Origin: M55B112 sp040880545
GTDB taxonomy: Bacteria > Bacteroidota > Bacteroidia > Bacteroidales > GCA-2748055
Length of the DNA: 10,800 nucleotides
Assembly (NCBI GenBank): GCA_040880545.1
Contig: JBBDIE010000192.1
Location: forward strand, 1 to 10,800
Direction: 5' to 3'
A model generated the notes under the pieces. It saw only the letters and a list, made by a program, of their open reading frames with translations. It did no database searches and was not told the origin of the DNA. Positions within the stretch are counted from its first letter, which is position 1, and every line of letters starts with the position of its first letter. The position numbers were made by a program, and so were the translations under genes. Below, one piece after another: positions 6,769-10,800 of the stretch.

Positions 6769-7521
6769 ATGAAAATGAAAACAAACATACTGATACTGGC
6801 CATCGGATTCCTCTCAATAGGATCGGCCATTATGATTACAGGTTGTGAGAAAGACAATGTGAATCCTGACAATCCTGATGGAATTCCTTCTCAGTCAACT
6901 GAAATGTCGGATACAGACCTTAAAGATGCAGCTGATTTTGCAATTCTGGCGGGGTCCGCAGTTACGAACACAGGTGAAACTAAAATTACCGGAGATCTTG
7001 GCTTAAGTCCTGGTACTTCTGTAGATGGCTTCCCTCCCGGAGTAATTACAGGAACAATTCGTATTAACGATGAGTTGGCAACCCAGGCTAAACTTGATGC
7101 CACAACAGCATATAATGATTTAGCCGGAAGAACCAGCACTGATATCGTAACATTGTCAGGGAATATTGGCGGACTAACGCTTACGCCAGGTCTTTATAAG
7201 TCTACTTCAACCCTGTCCATATCATCAGGCGATCTTACTTTTGATGCCAATGGAGATGGCAATGCAGTCTTTATCATTCAGATAGCATCTTCATTAACCA
7301 CAACATCAGACCGAAAGGTAATTCTTCGTGGCAGTGCCAAGGCTTCTAATATCTTCTGGCAGGTTGGAAGTTCTGCAACTTTTGGAACAACAACGGTCTT
7401 TAAAGGTACAGTAATTGCCTTGCAAGCTATCACTTTCAATACGGGAGCCTCTCTAGATGGAAGGGCTATTGCAAGAAATGGTGAAGTTACACTGGAAGGA
7501 AATGTTATTGTAAAGGAGTAA
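6769..7521 (+). CDS. DUF3494 (ice-binding-like) lipoprotein
   Basis: The 250-residue protein starts with a lipoprotein signal (MKMKTNILILAIGFLSIG, lipobox MITGC, Cys26). The acidic/polar residues after it (EKDN) fit the surface-export type known in Bacteroidota. A linker (27-50) precedes a DUF3494 domain (about 51-250). Its hallmarks are AADFAILAGSAVTNTG (54-69), ITGDLGLSPG (73-82), an Ala-rich helix (about 101-120, DELATQAKLDATTAYNDLAG), GLTLTPGLYKS (135-145), VFIIQIASSL (167-176), FWQVGSSATFG (196-206), and the end DGRAIARNGEVTLEGN (230-245). DUF3494 domains fold as a beta-solenoid with a long helix; characterised members bind ice, others are taken to be adhesins, so function here is open. 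It is expressed from the shared 60-bp promoter. A wrecked second copy follows at once. Confidence 0.93.
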   Translation: MKMKTNILILAIGFLSIGSAIMITGCEKDNVNPDNPDGIPSQSTEMSDTDLKDAADFAILAGSAVTNTGETKITGDLGLSPGTSVDGFPPGVITGTIRINDELATQAKLDATTAYNDLAGRTSTDIVTLSGNIGGLTLTPGLYKSTSTLSISSGDLTFDANGDGNAVFIIQIASSLTTTSDRKVILRGSAKASNIFWQVGSSATFGTTTVFKGTVIALQAITFNTGASLDGRAIARNGEVTLEGNVIVKE

Positions 7522-7639
7522 TCACCAACAATTCAACTTCCGAAATTACAGGAGATTTGGGACTGAGTCCGGCCGCAACATCGTATATCACAGGTCTTTC
7601 GTAGTATTGGACGGCAATACAGTTGTAATGCCCGATTGA
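7521..7639 (+). pseudogene. Remnant of a second DUF3494 gene with internal deletion
   Basis: From 7521, overlapping the last base of the preceding stop codon and in a different frame from it, the sequence reads ITNNSTSEITGDLGLSP and then AATSYITGLS before a TAG at 7602-7604. This matches residues 65-81 of the intact DUF3494 neighbour. In a third frame, 7601-7639 reads VVLDGNTVVMPD and then TGA, which matches the end of a DUF3494 domain (neighbour: VTLEGNVIVKE). The first about 30 and last about 12 residues of the domain are therefore joined near 7600, with roughly 160 residues missing and a frame change. There is no signal peptide or start of its own. It is probably a tandem copy that has decayed. 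The terminator after it now serves the intact gene. Confidence 0.75.
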
Positions 7640-7663
7640 GAATAACAGGGTATCACAATAGCT

Positions 7664-7696
7664 AAAAGAGCTGCCTCCAGGGGCAGCTCTTTTTTT
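7664..7696 (+). terminator. Rho-independent terminator after the DUF3494 locus
   Basis: AAAAGAGCTGCC, loop TCCAGG, GGCAGCTCTTTT, with a run of seven T (7690-7696). The stem is perfect over 12 bp, the GC-rich part being 8 bp. It ends transcription of the DUF3494 gene and its remnant. Confidence 0.88.
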
Positions 7697-8004
7697 AATT
7701 GAAAATAATATCATTAAAACAAAAAAATTGGATGACCCAATCACAGCTTTGTTTGTAGAAGGGTACAGGCCCCAGGTGTGAGATTAAACGAATGAAAATG
7801 AATACACCTTAGATAAAAGTTATAATGGAAATCATAAATGATGAGGTGAAAGGTATCACGCAGATGAATCATCACCTGAGTGCACGCCTTCAAATTTTTT
7901 GTAAAATGGTAAGCTAAAGATCATCAGGTCCTATTAAAATATTGAAATGTATTTCAATTTGTCGTATTTTGGGGATTAAAGAGCTAAACCTAATCTATGA
8001 GCGT
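7697..8004. other. Upstream region of the AraC-type gene; no gene seen
   Basis: About 300 bp without a supported gene. AGGTGA/TCACCT (about 7844-7876) is a weak inverted repeat that could be a regulator site. The frame of the following gene is open back to 7918, with a possible TTG start at 7942, but these codons show no similarity to the paralog at 10674. I find no copy of the 60-bp element here. Confidence 0.4.
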
Positions 8005-8565
8005 TTGAGACTATTCATAAAAAATATGGTCTGTGACAGGTGTAAAATGGTGGTAAAAGCCGAATTGGACAAGCTCGGCCTGCACTATATCATGGAGGAA
8101 CTGGGTGAAGCTGAAATAATGGAGGAGATATCTGAAACCCAGATTAAGCTGCTGGACTTATCATTAAGAGAATCCGGGCTTGAGTTGATGAATGATGGCA
8201 GCATGATCCTGGTAGAGAGAATAAAAACAACCATCATAGAATTGATCCATTTTAATGATCAGCAGCTCAAAATAAATCTGTCAGATCATCTTAGCGAAAA
8301 GCTCAATTATAATTATACCTACCTTTCAAACCTGTTTTCCAAGGTAAAGGGAACAACCATCGAGAAGTATTATCTTGCGCATAAGATAGAACGGGTAAAA
8401 GAGCTTCTTGTTTACAATGAACTAAATCTTACCGAAATTGCATATAAAATGCATTACAGCAGTGTGGCTCATCTGTCCAACCAATTTAAAAAAATGACAG
8501 GGCTTACTCCATCCCATTTTAAGGGCCTCAAACAAAAAAGGAGAAATGTGCTGGGTAAATTGTAA
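8005..8565 (+). CDS. AraC-type regulator with HMA-like N-terminal domain
   Basis: With a TTG start at 8005 the protein has 186 residues. The N-terminal part (1-45) begins (M)RLFIKNMVCDRCKMVVK with Cys10 and Cys13 and continues ELDKLGLHYIMEELGEAEI. This pattern resembles a heavy-metal-associated ferredoxin fold. A linker follows (46-75). The C-terminal AraC/XylS domain (about 75-175) has two helix-turn-helix motifs: NLSDHLSEKLNYNYTYLSNL (91-110) and NLTEIAYKMHYSSVAHLSNQ (141-160), then FKKMTGLTPSHFK. It is a DNA-binding regulator; metal or redox sensing by the CxxC is inference. The start is chosen because the paralog at 10674 has TTG at the same place and its resemblance begins exactly there. 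A longer version from TTG 7942 (207 aa) cannot be excluded. It may regulate the neighbouring stress genes. Confidence 0.88.
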   Translation: MRLFIKNMVCDRCKMVVKAELDKLGLHYIMEELGEAEIMEEISETQIKLLDLSLRESGLELMNDGSMILVERIKTTIIELIHFNDQQLKINLSDHLSEKLNYNYTYLSNLFSKVKGTTIEKYYLAHKIERVKELLVYNELNLTEIAYKMHYSSVAHLSNQFKKMTGLTPSHFKGLKQKRRNVLGKL

Positions 8566-8598
8566 TGACACATTAATACGCCTACTCCATCTACAAAT

Positions 8599-8633
8599 AC
8601 AGGTTTTTAATCATCCGGAAAAGTCAAACCTGT
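8599..8633. repeat. Inverted repeat ACAGGTTT/AAACCTGT
   Basis: Perfect 8-bp arms (8599-8606 and 8626-8633) with a 19-nt loop, between the AraC-type gene and the promoter at 8636. There is no T run after it. It could be a weak transcript end or an operator just upstream of the promoter boxes. Confidence 0.4.
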
Positions 8634-8635
8634 AA

Positions 8636-8695
8636 ATAATGTAATATAATCAGAAAATTATATAACAACCACCTGAAGCGATGGTAATACCTTTG
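8636..8695 (+). promoter_or_regulatory. Shared 60-bp promoter element upstream of the small signal-TM protein
   Basis: ATAATGTAAT (8636-8645), AATTATATAA (8656-8665), TACCTTTG (8688-8695). TACCTTTG matches the Bacteroidota -7 consensus TAnnTTTG. The three boxes and their spacing equal those at 6671-6730. The leader to the ATG at 8796 is about 95 nt and contains a small hairpin. Confidence 0.72.
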
Positions 8696-8760
8696 CAATG
8701 ATATCAGGGTTCACTGTGAATTTATTGAGAAGTCATTTAGAACCAGAATATCTGAATAAT

Positions 8761-8773
8761 GGGGTCTAACCCC
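8761..8773 (+). promoter_or_regulatory. Leader hairpin GGGGT-CTA-ACCCC
   Basis: A perfect 5-bp GC-rich stem with a 3-nt loop, which can be extended by TGAA/TTCA across a bulge. It lies in the 5' leader, 22 bp before the ATG at 8796. A role in translation control or mRNA stability is inference. Confidence 0.35.
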
Positions 8774-8795
8774 TTCATATTTAAAAATTAAGATC

Positions 8796-9137
8796 ATGAG
8801 AAAAATCGCATTTTATGTAATGGCAGCATTTCTGTCGCTTACTTTCATTCCGTTGCAGGCAAATACTTCGCCCGTAGACCCTATTAAAGCTTCACCTAAA
8901 ACTTTACCGGCTCCTGCCCCGGTATCTCCCACTAATGCGGCAAAAGTTATAACCCTGGAATCGAGATTAGATGAGATAGATGCTATCGATAAATCAGAAC
9001 TAAATGCGGCAGCTAAAAAAGATCTGCGCAAAGAAGTGAAGTCAATTAAACTTGAGTTAAAGTCTCTTGGCGGAGGTGTATACCTGTCTGCGGGTGCATT
9101 GGTTTTGATTATCATTCTCCTGATAGTTTTATTGTAG
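8796..9137 (+). CDS. Small signal-peptide plus C-terminal TM protein, function unknown
   Basis: The 113-residue protein starts with a signal peptide or first membrane helix (MRKIAFYVMAAFLSLTFIPLQA, 1-22). A proline-rich spacer follows (24-46). A charged helical segment (51-90) contains RLDEIDAIDKSELNAAAKKD and LRKEVKSIKLELK. The protein ends with GGGVYLSAGALVLIIILLIVLL (92-113), a second hydrophobic helix at the very C-terminus. I recall close look-alikes (RLxEIxxMDKS ... LRKEVK ... GGxYLSxGA) as small hypothetical proteins in Bacteroidota stress clusters; no function is known. It has the shared 60-bp promoter and a leader hairpin. The layout implies a periplasmic helical stretch anchored in the membrane. 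Confidence 0.85.
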   Translation: MRKIAFYVMAAFLSLTFIPLQANTSPVDPIKASPKTLPAPAPVSPTNAAKVITLESRLDEIDAIDKSELNAAAKKDLRKEVKSIKLELKSLGGGVYLSAGALVLIIILLIVLL

Positions 9138-9174
9138 TCACACAAGCAAATCTCTGCAATATTTCTAAAAGAGA

Positions 9175-9201
9175 TTAAGGATGTTTTGTTATGATCCTTA
9201 A
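9175..9201 (+). repeat. Stem-loop TTAAGGAT/ATCCTTAA
   Basis: Perfect 8-bp arms (9175-9182, 9194-9201) with an 11-nt loop, 38 bp after the stop of the preceding gene and upstream of the CsbD-like gene. There is no T tract, so it may be an mRNA-processing or partial termination hairpin. Confidence 0.45.
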
Positions 9202-9276
9202 AATGGAGCGAATTCACGTGGAAAAAGAAAACGCTGATCATGACAGGGCTATAACAAACCAAGAAAAATCAAGATT

Positions 9277-9462
9277 ATGATTACAGTGGGCTCCGGGGGC
9301 TATTGGAACGAGAAAAAGGAGAAACTCAAACAAAAGTATCCTGATATTACCGATGCTGATTTGTACTACAGTGATGGCAAAGAAACAATTATGCTGGAGA
9401 TTCTCAGTTATAAGCTTGGGAAAACCAAAGAGGAAATGATAAACATACTTGTTAATCTTTAA
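9277..9462 (+). CDS. CsbD-like stress protein
   Basis: The 61-residue hydrophilic helical protein contains YWNEKKEKLKQKYPDITDADL (9-29), YYSDGKETIMLEIL (30-43) and SYKLGKTKEEMINIL (44-58). The order W-x-E-x-K-x-K-x-K, D-(L/I)-T-D-x-D-L, G-K-E, LGKTKEE is that of the CsbD family (general stress protein, sigma-B dependent in Bacillus; molecular function unknown). The ATG at 9277 gives a short G-rich N-terminus. It lies 139 bp after the small signal-TM gene and 142 bp before the next membrane gene, same strand. No copy of the 60-bp element is seen upstream, so it may be read from 8636 or have another promoter. Confidence 0.8.
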   Translation: MITVGSGGYWNEKKEKLKQKYPDITDADLYYSDGKETIMLEILSYKLGKTKEEMINILVNL

Positions 9463-9552
9463 AAAAGCTTTCCTGACGATTAAACAGCAAATACTATAAA
9501 TCGTTTTCGGCAGAGGATCGCAAAAGCAGCTCTCTCCATCAATTAAGAGACA

Positions 9553-9566
9553 TTTCAGATCTGAAA
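9553..9566. promoter_or_regulatory. 14-bp perfect palindrome TTTCAGATCTGAAA
   Basis: A perfect dyad 38 bp upstream of the ATG of the Thivi_2564-like gene. Its length and place suit an operator for a dimeric regulator, but it could be chance. No known binding protein is recognised. Confidence 0.35.
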
Positions 9567-9604
9567 CCAGTATATTATTCAAACAATTCTTAAAACAAAT
9601 TATT

Positions 9605-9790
9605 ATGCCATTACTTCACATATTACTTGTCATTATTATTGCAGGGGTGGTCCTGTATCTTGTTAATAATTTCATTCCGATGAGCAGGAATATCAAAAAA
9701 ATCCTGAACATCGTAGTTGTGGTTATTCTGATTGTATGGCTGCTAAATGTCTTTGGCGTATTCAGTAATCTGGGTCATTATCATATCTAA
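9605..9790 (+). CDS. Thivi_2564-family small membrane protein
   Basis: The 61-residue inner-membrane protein has two hydrophobic helices (about 3-24, LLHILLVIIIAGVVLYLV, and 34-52, LNIVVVVILIVWLLNVFGVF) joined by NNFIPMSRNIKKI. The NxxIPM-x(2-3)-IKKILNIVVV pattern is that of the Thivi_2564 family, a two-TM protein of unknown function common in stress gene sets. The ATG at 9605 follows an A/T-rich leader (AAATTATT) without a Shine-Dalgarno sequence. It has the same orientation as the CsbD-like gene upstream. Confidence 0.85.
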   Translation: MPLLHILLVIIIAGVVLYLVNNFIPMSRNIKKILNIVVVVILIVWLLNVFGVFSNLGHYHI

Positions 9791-9914
9791 AGCTGCCGAT
9801 TGATGAAATGAAAGACGCCCGGGATACGATTTTATTCGCCAAACCGAAATATCGGTATTCTATGGAATCTAAGAAAACAAGTTCGTTAATACCATTGTAT
9901 TCTAAATAAAATTC

Positions 9915-10625
9915 ATGCATATACTTGTCAATTCTTATGGTGTAAAGAAACGTAAAAAAGTCAAAAAGGTCCAGGCTTCAATTGAGGAACTCGATTTTGC
10001 AGAAAATATCTTCAATGCTGTTCGGGAACCGCTGCTTCACCTTGACAGTGAGTTGAAAGTAGTCCGGGCAAGCCAATCCTTTTTCGATTTTTTCAAAGTT
10101 TCATCTGAAGAAACTATCGGAAAGTTAATTTATGAAGTAGGCCATCAGGGTAAAGGTTCGACATTCTTTTTTACAATTCCTTACGATCCTGTGAATAATA
10201 TCAACGTTGAAAATATTACAAATACCCGGCATAATCCTGAAAAAAAACAGATCAAAAATCTAAAAATTCTGGTCGCAGAGGACGACCATACATCACAAGA
10301 ACTTATTGCAATTTATATTCAACCGTTTGGGATAGAGATTTTAAATGTAGTTACAGGGACTGAGGCCGTTGAAGTATGTCGGAAAAATCCGGACATTGAT
10401 CTGATTATAATGGACATTAAAATGCCGGAGATGGATGGATATGAAGCTACAAGGCGCATCCGAAAGTTTAATAAAACAGTTACCATTATTGCCCAAACAG
10501 CATTTGGTCTTAATGGAGACAGGACGAAGGCTATTTCAGCCGGATGCAGCGACTATATTTCAAAACCAATCAGTCAGGATGCATTCAATAAGATGATATA
10601 CACACATTTTAAGAGCAGCGTATGA
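9915..10625 (+). CDS. PAS-REC protein: hybrid histidine kinase lacking its kinase core
   Basis: The 236-residue protein has three parts. Residues 27-76 are the start of a PAS domain (FAENIFNAVREPLLHLDSEL and FFDFFKVSSEETIGKLIYEVG). Residues 77-90 (HQGKGSTFFFTIPY) are the last strand of a histidine-kinase ATPase domain. Residues 115-236 are a full receiver domain with acidic pocket Glu122-Asp123-Asp124, phosphoacceptor Asp167 (IIMDIKMPEMDG), Thr195 and Lys217 (KP). The rest of the PAS domain, the His-containing dimerisation domain and nearly all of the ATPase domain are missing, yet the frame is kept. It looks like an in-frame deletion of a PAS-kinase-REC hybrid. The receiver may still work, phosphorylated by another kinase (inference). 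The N-terminus is basic (KKRKKVKK). A second HMA-like gene follows after 48 bp. Confidence 0.87.
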   Translation: MHILVNSYGVKKRKKVKKVQASIEELDFAENIFNAVREPLLHLDSELKVVRASQSFFDFFKVSSEETIGKLIYEVGHQGKGSTFFFTIPYDPVNNINVENITNTRHNPEKKQIKNLKILVAEDDHTSQELIAIYIQPFGIEILNVVTGTEAVEVCRKNPDIDLIIMDIKMPEMDGYEATRRIRKFNKTVTIIAQTAFGLNGDRTKAISAGCSDYISKPISQDAFNKMIYTHFKSSV

Positions 10626-10673
10626 TGAGTCTTTTCAGGAGTAAAAAAGGATCGCTTTAAAGCAGAAAAGAAA

Positions 10674-10800
10674 TTGAAACTATTTATAAAGTATATGGTA
10701 AGTACGCGCTGCAAAATTGCAGTTAAAGAGGTGTTGGAAAATCTTGGACTCCATTTTATTATTGTTGATCTCGGAGAAGTTGAGATAATGGAAAATTTAT
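10674..10800 (+). CDS. Second HMA-like (probable AraC-type) protein, N-terminal part only
   Basis: This open frame runs off the window. From a TTG at 10674 it reads (M)KLFIKYMVSTRCKIAVKEV and LENLGLHFIIVDLGEVEIMENL, aligning without gaps to the N-terminal domain of the AraC-type regulator at 8005. No ATG exists before residue 8, and both paralogs carry TTG at the same position, which supports TTG initiation. The first Cys of the CxxC pair is Ser here (MVSTRC against MVCDRC), so two-Cys metal binding is lost. A C-terminal AraC HTH is expected beyond 10800 but is not seen. It lies 48 bp after the PAS-REC gene and is probably co-transcribed with it. Confidence 0.8.
   Translation, partial: MKLFIKYMVSTRCKIAVKEVLENLGLHFIIVDLGEVEIMENL

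Noticed and set aside
7942..8004. N-terminal extension of the AraC-type regulator from a TTG at 7942
   Set aside because: The 21 extra residues have no counterpart in the paralog at 10674, while similarity begins exactly at the TTG at 8005. The extension remains possible but is less supported.
8813..9262. Leftward 149-codon frame opposite the small signal-TM gene
   Set aside because: It is the antisense shadow of the gene at 8796-9137, which has a signal peptide, TM helix and promoter.
1..10800. CRISPR array, insertion sequence, tRNA or rRNA
   Set aside because: No regularly spaced repeats, transposase motifs, terminal inverted repeats or RNA gene signatures were seen on either strand.

Overview
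The window looks like a chromosomal stretch from an environmental member of the Bacteroidota. The grounds are protein families that are common there, starts without Shine-Dalgarno sequences set in A/T-rich leaders, a TAnnTTTG-like -7 element in front of some genes, and moderate to low GC. The sequence alone does not fix a genus.

Region 1 (1-3.7 kb) is metabolic. Two large SLC13-type permeases, each with two TrkA-C (RCK_C) domains between their membrane halves, are convergent with only 5 bp between their stop codons. They are paralogs, but the second has diverged at every signature motif.

Region 2 (3.8-6.1 kb, all leftward) is a set of small envelope or stress proteins. In order from high to low coordinates these are an lmo0937-type mini membrane protein (51 aa, 5938-6093), a YtxH protein, a cupin-fold protein, a holin-superfamily-III-like two-TM protein, and a companion protein of about 134 aa. 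A clear intrinsic terminator (3785-3810) ends this set.

Region 3 (6.1-7.9 kb) holds a gene-poor control segment and then a DUF3494 (ice-binding-like) lipoprotein. Directly after its stop codon lies the wreck of a second DUF3494 gene that keeps only its beginning and its end.

Region 4 (7.9-10.8 kb, all rightward) holds an AraC-type regulator with an HMA-like N-terminus, a small signal-plus-TM protein, a CsbD-like protein, a Thivi_2564-like membrane protein, and a PAS-REC protein that appears to be a hybrid histidine kinase lacking its kinase core. It ends with the beginning of a second HMA-like protein that runs off the window.

The most notable signal is a 60-bp promoter architecture present three times with identical spacing (6434-6493 leftward, 6671-6730 rightward, 8636-8695 rightward). 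It consists of ATAATGTAAT, 10 bp, AATTATATAA, 23 bp, ACCTTTG. It precedes the DUF3494 lipoprotein, the small signal-plus-TM protein and a leftward transcript of unknown identity. This suggests that the scattered small stress genes belong to one regulon, with two upstream direct boxes 20-21 bp apart. A second recurring theme is internal deletion that keeps both ends of a gene, seen in the DUF3494 remnant and in the PAS-REC protein.
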